From positions 62,001-126,000 of the forward strand of contig NZ_CP044126.1 in the NCBI RefSeq assembly GCF_016864575.1: a DNA stretch of 64,000 nt, given 5' to 3'. The notes under the pieces were generated by a model. The model did not search any database. It was given only the letters and a program-made list of their open reading frames with translations, and was not told where the DNA came from. The DNA comes from Rhizobium sp. BG4 (GTDB lineage: Bacteria; Pseudomonadota; Alphaproteobacteria; Rhizobiales; Rhizobiaceae). Within the stretch, counting starts at the first letter, position 1. Every line of letters starts with the position of its first letter. Below are positions 33,600-42,520 of this stretch, piece after piece. Made by a program: the position numbers and the translations under genes.

Positions 33600-34763
33600 A
33601 TGAATCAGATGGTTATAAGAGGCGTCAGCAGCCAGACTTTCGTTGCGGCCAACATCAAGCGCACGGAGGACTTTTACGGCAGGGTTCTCGGTCTGCCGGT
33701 CGTCAAGCGGACAGTCCATCACCACGATGCTCGTCTGCCGATCGTTACCTTTGGTTTCCAGTTGTTCCAAGGCGAGCCGCAGCGCGGGGAAACCATCACC
33801 TATATCGAGTGGAACCCGATCTTCTACATGATGCCGGACCGCGGGTTCGTGGAACAGGCCGCCACGCGCGACGGCGTCGCGAACCCTCGTGTCGGTGATC
33901 CTAAGGGTCGCTGGGGTGCCGGGACGAACCATCACCTTGCATTGCACGTGCCGAACAGGGACGGCTTGCTCAAGTGGAAGCGCCGGCTCTCAGACCACGG
34001 CGTTCATGTCACTGGCCCCTACAACAGGCATTATTTCCATGCGATCTACCTGCGCGACCCGGACGGGGCCATCATCGAAATCGCCACGACGGAGCCGGGT
34101 TTCGGGCACGACGAGACCGTGCTCGGTTCCGGCTTCCGCCGCCAACCCAAGGAAAACCTTATCGGCGGCCGCGACGAGCTGCAGGTGGCGGCGGAGACAT
34201 GGCCCCAGCCGTTGCCGCTCGTGACAGCAGATTTCGCACTTCGCGGCTTCCATCACATCACGTCGATTTCGAGCGACGCAGAGCGCACCGAGAACTTCTT
34301 CGTGGAGAAGGTCGGGCTGCGCCTCATCAAGAAGACCGACTATCTCGACGAGAAGGGCGGCACCCATTTCTACTACGCCTGCGACGAGGAGCTGTCGCCG
34401 GGCTCGGTGCTGACGTTCTTCGGGCTGCCTGGATACAAGAGCGGCAGGTTGGGGACCGGCCTTTCTCACCATTTTGCTCTGGAAGTCGAGAACGAGGCCG
34501 CTCTCGCCGACGAACATGCTCGTTTCAAAAAGATCGGCATCGAAGTGTCTTCAGTCCAGGACACGGTGTACGCGCGGCAGTTCCTGTTCCGCGATCCCGA
34601 CGGCCATATCTGCGCGCTATCCACGCCGAACCGCTTTTCGGTCGACGAGGACGCCAGCCATCTCGGTCAGAAGCTTTGCCTTCCCGAACAGCTCGAAGGC
34701 GAGCGCCGGGAAATCGAACGGCACATCGCATACCGCCCGGCTCCGGTACCGGTACTGCCGTAG
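33600..34763 (+). CDS. Ring-cleaving (hydroquinone-type) dioxygenase, VOC fold
   Basis: This is a 387-residue extradiol-type dioxygenase of the MhqA/PcpA/LinE family, two vicinal-oxygen-chelate modules. Module 1 (residues 1-170) has SSQTFVAANIKRTEDFYGRV and GTNHHLALHVPN. Module 2 (200-350) has RGFHHITSISSDAERTENFF, LSHHFALEVENE and FLFRDPDGHICALSTP, giving the His-His-Glu iron ligands. Such enzymes open (chloro)hydroquinones to acylated maleylacetates. It is first of a tight operon with maleylacetate reductase (35 nt downstream), amidase and CBS protein. RBS AAGGTGG. Substrate not provable here. Confidence 0.85.
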   Translation: MNQMVIRGVSSQTFVAANIKRTEDFYGRVLGLPVVKRTVHHHDARLPIVTFGFQLFQGEPQRGETITYIEWNPIFYMMPDRGFVEQAATRDGVANPRVGDPKGRWGAGTNHHLALHVPNRDGLLKWKRRLSDHGVHVTGPYNRHYFHAIYLRDPDGAIIEIATTEPGFGHDETVLGSGFRRQPKENLIGGRDELQVAAETWPQPLPLVTADFALRGFHHITSISSDAERTENFFVEKVGLRLIKKTDYLDEKGGTHFYYACDEELSPGSVLTFFGLPGYKSGRLGTGLSHHFALEVENEAALADEHARFKKIGIEVSSVQDTVYARQFLFRDPDGHICALSTPNRFSVDEDASHLGQKLCLPEQLEGERREIERHIAYRPAPVPVLP

Positions 34764-34797
34764 TCAATGATGGTTCCCGAGATGACAGGAGCAAAGC

Positions 34798-35916
34798 ATG
34801 CAGCAGCTTGATTTTCTACCACAGGAAAAGGTCATCTGGGGGCAAGAGGTCCTGATCGATGCCATGGGGGCGCTCGGCCGCTATGGTATCGAGAAGCCGA
34901 TCCTGTTCACCGTCGAGCCGCTGGCAGGGCTGGCGGAAAGGCTGGTTTCGGCGATCGGCTCCGAGGTGGTGGGTGAATTTCTGGACTTGCCGCCGCATGT
35001 CCCCGAGGCTGCCGTCAACGAAGCCTTGCGATCGTGCGAAAGTGCGGGAGCCAAATCGATCATCGCGCTTGGCGGAGGATCGGTGCTGGATGCTGCGAAG
35101 GCTGCGTCGCACTTTCACCATGTCCGGCATGGACGGTACCTACCCATCGTCGCGCTTCCCACCACGCTGTCTGGCTCCGAATTCTCGCACTACTTCGGTG
35201 TTACCGAGACTTCGGGGACCATGAAGTTCAAGCGTAGCTATGCCGTCAGGGAGACGGCACCGCGTGTCGTGATTATAGACCCCGAACTGATCCGAGGCAC
35301 CCCAAGGACGTTATTGCTGTCGTCCGCCATCAAGGGGATCGATCATGCTGTCGAGGGAATGCGTCTCGTCGACGCGGATCACCCGCACGCTGTCCTCGCC
35401 GCAAGCGGCGCTCGGCGATTTCTGAGGGTTCTGAACAAATGGCCCTCCGGAGTCGAGACGAAGGAGGCGCTCAATGCGGGATCGATCACGTTGGATGACT
35501 TGCTCCAACTTCAGCTGGCTGCCTGGCAATGCTATTTCTTCCCGGCGTCGGTGATTTACGGGCTGAGCCATCGTATCGGACATATTCTCGGAGGGACGTT
35601 CGGCGTCCCGCATAGCGTCACGTCCTGCGTCACGCTGGCACCCGTGATCAGGGCCTGCGCCGGCTTCTATGGCGACAAGCTCACCATTTTTAATGACGAG
35701 GCATCGGGCGAAGACGCCGCGGCTGCCCTTTCCCGCGAAATCGCCGGGGCCGTGGAAGTCCTCGGACTACCCTCGAAACTGAGAGATGTCGGCGTCGACA
35801 AGGCTCAGCTCGCCAATGTCTCCGAGTTGTTGGTCGAAAACTACCCGCGGGAAGTCAATGATCTCGGAAAGGATGCCCAAGGCAAACTCGCGGACCTCCT
35901 TGAGAGCCTTTGGTAG
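34798..35916 (+). CDS. Maleylacetate reductase (Fe-ADH family)
   Basis: This is a 372-residue group III alcohol-dehydrogenase-like protein. ALGGGSVLDAAKAASHF (about residues 80-97) binds NAD(P). LSHRIGHILGGTFGVPHSVT contains the His residues that coordinate or replace the metal in maleylacetate reductases. It reduces maleylacetate to 3-oxoadipate, the step after hydroquinone or hydroxyquinol ring cleavage. It sits between the dioxygenase (34 nt gap) and the amidase (15 nt gap). This makes a coherent catabolic operon, although the 3-oxoadipate genes that would follow are not in the window. Confidence 0.87.
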   Translation: MQQLDFLPQEKVIWGQEVLIDAMGALGRYGIEKPILFTVEPLAGLAERLVSAIGSEVVGEFLDLPPHVPEAAVNEALRSCESAGAKSIIALGGGSVLDAAKAASHFHHVRHGRYLPIVALPTTLSGSEFSHYFGVTETSGTMKFKRSYAVRETAPRVVIIDPELIRGTPRTLLLSSAIKGIDHAVEGMRLVDADHPHAVLAASGARRFLRVLNKWPSGVETKEALNAGSITLDDLLQLQLAAWQCYFFPASVIYGLSHRIGHILGGTFGVPHSVTSCVTLAPVIRACAGFYGDKLTIFNDEASGEDAAAALSREIAGAVEVLGLPSKLRDVGVDKAQLANVSELLVENYPREVNDLGKDAQGKLADLLESLW

Positions 35917-35931
35917 GCCCGGGGGAGCGAC

Positions 35932-37290
35932 ATGGCCAAAACGATAGACGAAATGCGTTCAGACTTCTGCTCAGGCCTTCTCCTTCCGTCGGTAGCGATT
36001 GAGACGGCGATCGCCGCCGCGCAAGACTGCCGTTCCGAAATCAACGCATTCGCGGAAATCGATGTCGCCGGAGCTAGGCTCTCCGCGGCCGCATCTGACT
36101 ACCGTTTTCGAGATCGTACCGCGCGGGCGCTGGAAGGCATTCCGGTGGCGGTGAAGGACCTGGTCGATACGGCAGGACTGGCGACCCGCTATGGTTCGTC
36201 GGCATATTCGAAAAACGTGCCTTCGGTAGACGCCGTTATGGTCCGTGCCCTCAAAGAAAACGGGGCAGCGATCGTAGGGAAGACCACAACCCATGAATTT
36301 GCTTGGGGCGTGACGACGGTCAGTGATCACTTTGGCGACACCCTGAACCCTTGGGATCACGAAAGAACTCCGGGCGGTTCGAGCGGTGGAATGGCCGCGG
36401 CCATTGCGTACGGGGCCGTGAGCGCGGGTCTAGGCACCGACACCGGGGGCTCGGTCCGCATTCCTGCTGCTCTTTGCGGAATAGTTGGCTTCAAGCCGAC
36501 CTATGGGATGCTGTCTACAAAGGGCGTGTTCCCACTCGCTCCGTCGCTGGATCACGTCGGTATCATGGGCGGGTGCGTTGGTGATGTGAGAACGATAGCG
36601 AGTGCTCTCGGCATCGCGTGCGAAGACCAACCCTCGGTGGTCCGATATCGTTTGGGGATTGTCATCGAAGATGAAGCGCCGATGTCCGCTGACGTGCGAC
36701 ATTCGTTCGACCTGGCGTGCGCTACCCTAAAACCCTGCCACGACATGACGAGTGTCCATGGTCTGCCATCCTTCAAGCGGGGGTTCGAGGCATTTGGCGG
36801 CATCGTGCTCGCGGAAGGGGGCATGGTGCATTTCGGCCGGCGCGATATGGAGCAAATCCGTGCTTCATACGGCTCCGAGACTGCGGGCAGGCTCGCCTTG
36901 GCGGCTCAATGCACCATCGGAAGCTATGCAGACAGTCAACGAGCCCGACGAGAATTCGTTGGCCAACTCGAGATCGCGATGCAGGATTTCGACTTCTTGC
37001 TTCTTCCCACATGCCCTTGCACCGCTCCTGGACGCCGGACCGAGACGATCGAGATCGGTGCCTGGAAAGGCAGCATCCGGGAGGCATTGATGACCTATAC
37101 CGCGCCTTTCAACCTAGCGGGATTGCCAGCGCTATCTTTGCCAATTCTTCCGGGGGTGACGGACGGGCTGCCGATAGGACTGCAGATCGTCGCCGGGAGG
37201 GGGCGGGATAGCGAGCTCGTCGCCTTTGCGGGACAGGTCGAGCGACTTCTTCGTGGAGACGCCACGGGCGTTCAGTCGAAATATCGATAA
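35932..37290 (+). CDS. Amidase-signature family hydrolase
   Basis: This is a 452-residue amidase-signature enzyme. The Ser-cisSer-Lys triad is visible: Lys 75 (VAVKDLVDT), Ser 150 (TPGGSSGG) and Ser 174 (GTDTGGSVRIPA). Length and the C-terminal hydrophobic core (FNLAGLPALSLPILPG) fit. It hydrolyses an amide, or less often an ester, of unknown identity. Its place in the hydroquinone operon may mean that an amide-containing aromatic product is processed. It could also be a passenger. It is not GatA: gatB and gatC are absent. Confidence 0.9.
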   Translation: MAKTIDEMRSDFCSGLLLPSVAIETAIAAAQDCRSEINAFAEIDVAGARLSAAASDYRFRDRTARALEGIPVAVKDLVDTAGLATRYGSSAYSKNVPSVDAVMVRALKENGAAIVGKTTTHEFAWGVTTVSDHFGDTLNPWDHERTPGGSSGGMAAAIAYGAVSAGLGTDTGGSVRIPAALCGIVGFKPTYGMLSTKGVFPLAPSLDHVGIMGGCVGDVRTIASALGIACEDQPSVVRYRLGIVIEDEAPMSADVRHSFDLACATLKPCHDMTSVHGLPSFKRGFEAFGGIVLAEGGMVHFGRRDMEQIRASYGSETAGRLALAAQCTIGSYADSQRARREFVGQLEIAMQDFDFLLLPTCPCTAPGRRTETIEIGAWKGSIREALMTYTAPFNLAGLPALSLPILPGVTDGLPIGLQIVAGRGRDSELVAFAGQVERLLRGDATGVQSKYR

Positions 37291-37305
37291 CAGGGGGAGG
37301 ACCAA

Positions 37306-37734
37306 ATGTCGGTACATGCAATTTTGATGGAAAAGGGATGCGACGTCGTGACGGCGACGGGTAGCGACACCGTGCAGGATGCCTGCCGATTGCTCCACAC
37401 CCACCATATCGGCGCAGTCATTATCGTTGATCGGGAAAACCGGATCGAGGGCATTTTCACCGAACGCGACGTCGTTGCCGCAATCGCGCAGCGTGGCATC
37501 TCCTGCATGGAAATGCGTCTGTCGGACGTCATGTGGAAGAATGTCTTTTCCTGCAACCGCACAACGAGCATCAATGGTCTGATGGACGCTATGAACAAGC
37601 ACAAGGCGCGGCATCTGCCAGTCGAGCAGAACGGCCGGCTTGCGGGTATCGTGTCGATTGGGGATGCCGTGCGACATCACATCAAGGCTATCGAATACGA
37701 GGCAGAATACATACGTTCGTACATCGCCGGTTGA
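37306..37734 (+). CDS. Tandem CBS-domain protein
   Basis: This is a 142-residue protein made of two CBS modules (residues 8-60 and 75-130): GSDTVQDACRLLHTHHIGAV, VDRENRIEGIFTERDVVAAI, then NRTTSINGLMDAMNKHKARH, LPVEQNGRLAGIVSIGDAV. CBS pairs bind adenine nucleotides or SAM and tune partner proteins. It is the last gene of the dioxygenase operon, 15 nt past the amidase, hinting at energy-dependent control. Confidence 0.9.
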   Translation: MSVHAILMEKGCDVVTATGSDTVQDACRLLHTHHIGAVIIVDRENRIEGIFTERDVVAAIAQRGISCMEMRLSDVMWKNVFSCNRTTSINGLMDAMNKHKARHLPVEQNGRLAGIVSIGDAVRHHIKAIEYEAEYIRSYIAG

Positions 37735-37833
37735 GCGTATTAGGACGAATACAAACCCAAATTTTATAGCCATACCTGTGGGTTAGGAGCTAAAGTGTGA
37801 CTCGGTCCAGCAGCAAGGCGAGGGGAACACGAG

Positions 37834-38454
37834 ATGCTTACGCTCTATGACAGCCGCTATTCCGGCAACTCATGGAAAATAAGAATTCTCCTCAATCAGC
37901 TGAAAATCCCGTTCGAGAGGCGCACGCTCGACCTGGAATCCGGTGAGACAAAGACGGACGCCTTCTATGCGTTGAACCGGTTTAGCCGCGTCCCGGTCTT
38001 GGAACTTGAAGACGGGCGGACGGTCGTCGAGTCAGCGGCCATTCTCCTCTACCTCAGCGAGGGGACAGAATACCTTCACAGCGATCCATACCTGCGATCT
38101 CAGGTGATCGGCTGGATGATGTTCGAACAAGGCGACCTTCAGAGGTTTCTTGCCATGGCCCGGGTCTACCACATTCGCGGCTTGGCAGACAAAATGTCCC
38201 AGCAAATCGAGCGCCTGCATACCGACGGATACCTCGGGCTTGAGAAGTTGGAGCGCTGGGTCGAAAATCACGATTGGCTGGTGGGAGATCGTTACACCGT
38301 GGCCGACCTTTCGGTCTTCACATATGTCTCTTTGGCTCACCAAGGAAAATATGAAATGGACCGTTTTCCCTCGATTGCCTCGTGGCTGGATCGAGTGAAG
38401 GCGCAGCCCGGGTGGATCGATATATTCGACCAGAGCCCCTACCAATTGGTTTAG
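37834..38454 (+). CDS. Glutathione S-transferase
   Basis: This is a 206-residue GST. The N-terminal thioredoxin fold has MLTLYDSRYSGNSWKIRILL (Ser in the activating position) and RVPVLELEDGRTVVESAAIL. The C-terminal helical domain ends in VADLSVFTYVSLAHQGKYEM. Upstream, CATACCTGTGGGTTAG (37771-37786) resembles the box family but lacks correct spacing. Role in electrophile conjugation; substrate unknown. Confidence 0.9.
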   Translation: MLTLYDSRYSGNSWKIRILLNQLKIPFERRTLDLESGETKTDAFYALNRFSRVPVLELEDGRTVVESAAILLYLSEGTEYLHSDPYLRSQVIGWMMFEQGDLQRFLAMARVYHIRGLADKMSQQIERLHTDGYLGLEKLERWVENHDWLVGDRYTVADLSVFTYVSLAHQGKYEMDRFPSIASWLDRVKAQPGWIDIFDQSPYQLV

Positions 38455-38558
38455 TATCGGAACGGCCCTTCAAGGGATAGGAATGGAGCTAAAAATCCTC
38501 TGAGAGGCGATGGGGTAGAGCGATTTCCGCATGCGGCCCGTCGCGCATATAGGCTCCG

Positions 38559-40019
38559 ATGTCTCAAGATACGTTTCTTCTTACCGTGCTGATCAATATA
38601 CTCGGAATCGCGGGTATCGTCGTCTGGCACCTCCAGGGTCGGTCCCGGCCAAACGAGAGACTGGTCACTCAAATCGCCTTTTTTCTCGGGATGACTGCGA
38701 CCCTCGTTTTTGCAGGCATTATGCCGTTTCGTTTCGACGCCCCGCATTTGGACGGAACCGGATCGCTCGTTGTCATCGCCAAGATACTATGGTGGACGCA
38801 CCTGTCGTGGGCGACGATCGGCTTCGTTCGAATCTACATCGTTCTCGACGGGAGACCGAGAGAAGCAAGGCTCATCCAAGACCTCTTGGTCGCCATCGTC
38901 TACCTTGGAGTCCTTCTGTCGGTAATGGCGTTTGTTTTCGGCGTCCCGATCGGTACGCTCCTCGCCACTTCCGGCGTGTTCGCCATTATCCTTGGTCTGG
39001 CTCTGCAAAATACCCTCGGCGACGTCTTTTCGGGTATCGCACTGACGTTGGGAAGGCCTTACACGATCGGCGACTGGATTTTGCTGCCCGACCAAACGGA
39101 GGGCAGGGTCGTCGCGAGCAACTGGCGTTCGACTTACTTGCTGACGGGTGCCCACAATCTGGTGGTTATGCCGAACAGCGTTCTTGCCAAGCAAGGTTTG
39201 ACGAACGTAAGCAAACCTGACGAGATGCACCAAATCGTATTGGGCGTGCGTATCGTCCCAATGCACACTCCGGCTTTCGTCGTCAAAGTGATGCTTGACG
39301 CCCTGAGCAGCTGCAACAGCATCGTCCAGGAGCCTCCGTCCAGCGTTTCCCTCATTGGGATAGACGCCTGCGCGATCGACATTCAGCTCTATTTTAAGGT
39401 CACCAGCCTTGCCCAACGAAGTGCCGCCAGGAACGAAGTCATCGATCTTGTATATCGGCATTGCAAGGCCAACGGCCTCGTTCTTGCCATGCCGCTGGGA
39501 ACCCAGATTTTCCAGGACAGCCAGATCGCTGCTCCTGAAGTCTCGATCCTCACTTTGCTCGGATCGATCCCGCTCTTCTCGGATTTGACGGAGGACGAAC
39601 GCGCGGCGATTTCCGCAAACGCAGCCGAGAGGAAGGTGGCCGCGGGGGAAGACCTTTTGTCGAAGGGAGCGATATCCAAGAACCTCTTGATCATTCGCGA
39701 AGGCGTTGCGTTGCGCCGCGACGAGGGGGAGATAGTGGCGAGACTTGCTCCCGGCGATATCCTTGGGGCCTTGGGCGTCCTAGCCGGCCAGCCTGAGGCC
39801 ACCCAGTCGCTGACCCTCACTCCCGTCACACTCTTCGAGATACAGAAGTCGGTGTTTGACGAAATACTCGCGGGTAAACCTGGCTTGGTCGACGACCTCA
39901 CGAGGCGGTTGCATCGGCATGGCTCGCACATCGAAGGCGGCCCACCGGCAACCATCCAGCCGGACAGTGGCCGTGTCGATCTCGTTCACGCGATAAGGAG
40001 TATGTTCGGAGGAGGCTAA
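38559..40019 (+). CDS. MscS-type channel with cyclic-nucleotide-binding domain
   Basis: This is a 486-residue inner-membrane protein. Hydrophobic helices lie at about 5-25, 35-53, 75-93, 110-128 and 135-160, the last with the MscS pore motif (GVPIGTLLATSGVFAIILGL, then ALQNTLGDVFSGIALTLGRP). The MscS beta/upper vestibule follows (NWRSTYLLTGAHNLVVMPNS). A C-terminal cNMP-binding fold spans about 345-455 (LFSDLTEDERAAISANAAER ... LAPGDILGALGVLAGQPEAT). Such proteins are mechanosensitive or cyclic-nucleotide-gated channels. The class III cyclase at 27-28 kb could supply cAMP. Confidence 0.88.
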   Translation: MSQDTFLLTVLINILGIAGIVVWHLQGRSRPNERLVTQIAFFLGMTATLVFAGIMPFRFDAPHLDGTGSLVVIAKILWWTHLSWATIGFVRIYIVLDGRPREARLIQDLLVAIVYLGVLLSVMAFVFGVPIGTLLATSGVFAIILGLALQNTLGDVFSGIALTLGRPYTIGDWILLPDQTEGRVVASNWRSTYLLTGAHNLVVMPNSVLAKQGLTNVSKPDEMHQIVLGVRIVPMHTPAFVVKVMLDALSSCNSIVQEPPSSVSLIGIDACAIDIQLYFKVTSLAQRSAARNEVIDLVYRHCKANGLVLAMPLGTQIFQDSQIAAPEVSILTLLGSIPLFSDLTEDERAAISANAAERKVAAGEDLLSKGAISKNLLIIREGVALRRDEGEIVARLAPGDILGALGVLAGQPEATQSLTLTPVTLFEIQKSVFDEILAGKPGLVDDLTRRLHRHGSHIEGGPPATIQPDSGRVDLVHAIRSMFGGG

Positions 40020-40160
40020 GCTCGCACGGACGGTTGAATAGCCGTCACCCAGGGGCATCGTTCAACTGTGTTGGATCATGCGTACAAGCTCAGGAACTTC
40101 TAAAACTTCCGATAGCCATTACTCTGCTCAACAGCTCAGAAAAACGAAAGGGGAGCTGCT

Positions 40161-40874
40161 ATGCACGCCAATCTAAAGTGGGACGAATCCGATACTGACC
40201 GAGCAAGCGTCGTCGATCAAATCATGGTGGAAAGGCGCGCGAAGAGGGGTTTCCTGGGGACGCCTGTGCCGGCTGACACAGTCCATGACATACTGAATGC
40301 GGCTCGCTTCGCGCCGAGCTCCAGCAATACTCAGCCATGGCGATGCTATGTTCTGACGGGAGATGCCAGAAACCGCATCACGTCTAAGGCGGTCGATATC
40401 TTCCGGGCGGGGCCGGAGAAGCTGGCCCCCGAGTATCCATTCTTCCCGCAGCCCCTCCACGATCCGTTCATCAGCCGCTTCAACCTCTTTCGGGGCCAAC
40501 TTGGCGATGCGGTCGGCGTTCCGCGGAGTGACAAATACGGCAGGCTGAAGGACGTGGAACGCCAGTTCAGGTTTTTCGAGGCACCGGTTGGAATGATCTT
40601 TACCATGGACCGCAAACTCGAATGGGCGAGTTTCATTTGCTATGGCTGTTTCCTCCAAAATCTGATGCTGGCCGCCAAGGCGCGTGGTCTGGACACATGC
40701 GCCCAGCAGATTTGGTCGCTTCAGCACGAAATGCTTCGCGAAGAGTTGGGTTTCCCGGAGACGGATATGGTCATCGCCGGAATGTCTCTCGGTTGGGCCG
40801 ACAACAGCCTTGCCGAGAACAATATGGTCAACCACAAGCTGGCGATCGAAGACTTCGTTGAATTCGTTAGCTGA
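40161..40874 (+). CDS. Nitroreductase-family flavoenzyme
   Basis: This is a 237-residue FMN nitroreductase. MVERRAKRGFLGTPVPADTV and NAARFAPSSSNTQPWRCYVL are the family's FMN-contacting N-terminal blocks. ARGLDTCAQQIWSLQHEMLR and VIAGMSLGWADNSLAENNMV close the fold. It reduces nitroaromatics, quinones or flavins with NAD(P)H. It ends with a strong terminator. Its neighbours, GST and LysR, fit a detoxification role. Confidence 0.9.
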   Translation: MHANLKWDESDTDRASVVDQIMVERRAKRGFLGTPVPADTVHDILNAARFAPSSSNTQPWRCYVLTGDARNRITSKAVDIFRAGPEKLAPEYPFFPQPLHDPFISRFNLFRGQLGDAVGVPRSDKYGRLKDVERQFRFFEAPVGMIFTMDRKLEWASFICYGCFLQNLMLAAKARGLDTCAQQIWSLQHEMLREELGFPETDMVIAGMSLGWADNSLAENNMVNHKLAIEDFVEFVS

Positions 40875-40919
40875 ACACCCTGGTCACTTGGCCTCTTACC
40901 TTACAGCTGCCGATTGATT

Positions 40920-40956
40920 AAGGTCGTCGCGATCCGTCGCGACGACCTTTTTTTTG
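40920..40956 (+). terminator. Rho-independent terminator
   Basis: A perfect 13-bp stem (AAGGTCGTCGCGA / TCGCGACGACCTT, 40920-40949), TCCG loop, then seven or more T. Closes the nitroreductase gene; the LysR gene starts 36 nt later. Confidence 0.92.
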
Positions 40957-40984
40957 CCTCCGTACACCAAGGTAGTAGTTGCCC

Positions 40985-41908
40985 ATGCTCGACCTCAAGG
41001 ACGTGTACTTCTTTATCCAAGTCGTTGACCGCGGAGGGTTTACCGCTGCCGGGGAGAGCCTCCGCGTACCGAAATCCACTCTCAGCCATAGAGTTCGAGA
41101 ATTGGAGGATTCTCTCGGTGTGCGGTTGATCAATCGCACGTCCCGCCAGTTCGGGATGACGGATGTCGGAGCTGAATTTTACCAGTATGCACTCCAGGTT
41201 CTGCATTCCGCAGACACGGCCGAAGAGTTTGTCCGCCAGAGGCTGCATGAGCCGAGTGGGACAATCCGGATCACGACCGCAGTCGAGATCGCGCAGTTCG
41301 CCCTTCGGGATGTCATTCCGACCTTCCTGAACCGATACCCGAAAGTGCGGATCGTCGAGATTGCCACCGATCGCTTGGTTGACATGGTGGCCGAGGGATT
41401 TGACCTGGCCCTGCGAGGCCACGTGGCGTCGCTTCAAAACTCAACGCTCGTCCAGAGGGGTATCGCCAGTGTGCCTTGGTACCTCTTCGCAAGCCCGGAA
41501 TACCTGAAGCAGGCAGGCAATGTTGCCGACCCGCAGGCCCTTTCCGTCCACTCCACACTGGCAAATGACCGGCATGGGGCGGATATATGGCGGCTGAAGG
41601 GTCCGAGAGGGCAGGAGGTCGAGGTGCCTATCGAACCCCGTTTCCTCAGCAACAACATGATCGCCTTGAAAGAAGCTGCCTGCGCAAATCTAGGGGTCGC
41701 GGCTTTGCCTGGATATATCTGTCGAGACGAGATCGAGGCGGGAAAGCTACAGCAGATACTTCCCGGATGGATGGCAGCCGACGCCCGGATGAGCGCATTG
41801 ATACCGTACCGGAACGGACTTCTTCCTGCTGTGCGGTCACTTGTTGATTTCCTCGCGGTCGAGGTTCCCAAGGTGACGGCCTTTACGCCCCTGCGCGCCG
41901 ACGAGTAG
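40985..41908 (+). CDS. LysR-family regulator
   Basis: This is a 307-residue LysR protein; ATG 40985 is preferred to an upstream TTG. The helix-turn-helix is in residues 1-60 (VVDRGGFTAAGESLRVPKST, then EDSLGVRLINRTSRQFGMTD). The effector domain contains IRITTAVEIAQFALRDVIPT. A degenerate box-like TACAC-CAAG-GTAGT (40963-40976) is just upstream. Possible local targets are nitroreductase or the Rrf2/LysR pair. No divergent partner. Confidence 0.92.
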   Translation: MLDLKDVYFFIQVVDRGGFTAAGESLRVPKSTLSHRVRELEDSLGVRLINRTSRQFGMTDVGAEFYQYALQVLHSADTAEEFVRQRLHEPSGTIRITTAVEIAQFALRDVIPTFLNRYPKVRIVEIATDRLVDMVAEGFDLALRGHVASLQNSTLVQRGIASVPWYLFASPEYLKQAGNVADPQALSVHSTLANDRHGADIWRLKGPRGQEVEVPIEPRFLSNNMIALKEAACANLGVAALPGYICRDEIEAGKLQQILPGWMAADARMSALIPYRNGLLPAVRSLVDFLAVEVPKVTAFTPLRADE

Positions 41909-41932
41909 TGCAGCATGTTGGCTGTGCATACC

Positions 41933-41946
41933 CAAACATCAGTTTG
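41933..41946 (+). promoter_or_regulatory. FixJ/StyR-type box
   Basis: CAAAC-ATCA-GTTTG with perfect arms. TATTTT (41971-41976) is centred 34 nt downstream, ahead of the Rrf2/LysR pair at 42035. Confidence 0.65.
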
Positions 41947-42034
41947 CTACTCGTGGGTACCTGATTCCGCTATTTTCGGGTTTGCCGGGTAATTCCGGCG
42001 TGACGACGCGTGATGCGTCTCCCGGAAGAAAAAC

Positions 42035-42520
42035 ATGAGATTGCGAACGCAGGTTCAACAAGCACTTCATTGTTGCGTGCTGATGGCCGTTTCTTCAGAC
42101 GGGCCGCTCAGTACGAGTTTCCTGGCTGAAACATGCGGACTGCCGAGGGAGTACCTTTCCAAGACCCTCCAGGCGTTGGCTCGGGGAAAGGTGATTTCCG
42201 CTACGTATGGGCCGGGGGGCGGTTATCATCTGAACAGACAAGCAGGTGAAGTTTCAATTCTGGAGATCGTAGAGGCGATAGAGGGGCCTACCGATACTCT
42301 CAGGTCGAAGGCCAGGGTAGCGAACTTTGGCAGTCGTAAGCCACTGAACATGTTGCAAGTGGTTGGCCGCATAGTTGAAGAGGCTGACGCCGCATGGCGT
42401 GCTGTGCTCGATGCGACGAGTGTCGAAGACCTGGTTCGCCAACTGGAATTCGAGAAAACTGAGAGCCCACCACCTGGGACGAAAGTAAGGAGAGGTTCTT
42501 TTGCAGGGTCTTCTCAATGA
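42035..42520 (+). CDS. Rrf2-family regulator without Fe-S cysteines
   Basis: This is a 161-residue Rrf2 protein: MRLRTQVQQALHCCVLMAVS, the helix-turn-helix (SFLAETCGLPREYLSKTLQA) and the wing ARGKVISATYGPGGGYHLNR. The loop where IscR/NsrR carry a Cys cluster (after EIVEAIEGP) has none, so it is probably cofactor-free, like several thiol or redox-sensing Rrf2 proteins. It overlaps the next LysR gene by 20 nt and has a FixJ-type box, placing it within the regulatory network. Confidence 0.88.
   Translation: MRLRTQVQQALHCCVLMAVSSDGPLSTSFLAETCGLPREYLSKTLQALARGKVISATYGPGGGYHLNRQAGEVSILEIVEAIEGPTDTLRSKARVANFGSRKPLNMLQVVGRIVEEADAAWRAVLDATSVEDLVRQLEFEKTESPPPGTKVRRGSFAGSSQ

Noticed and set aside
37771..37786. 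CATACCTGTGGGTTAG as another FixJ-type box
   Set aside because: Resembles the repeat family but has an extra base in the spacer and no -10 at the usual distance, so I left it out of the set.
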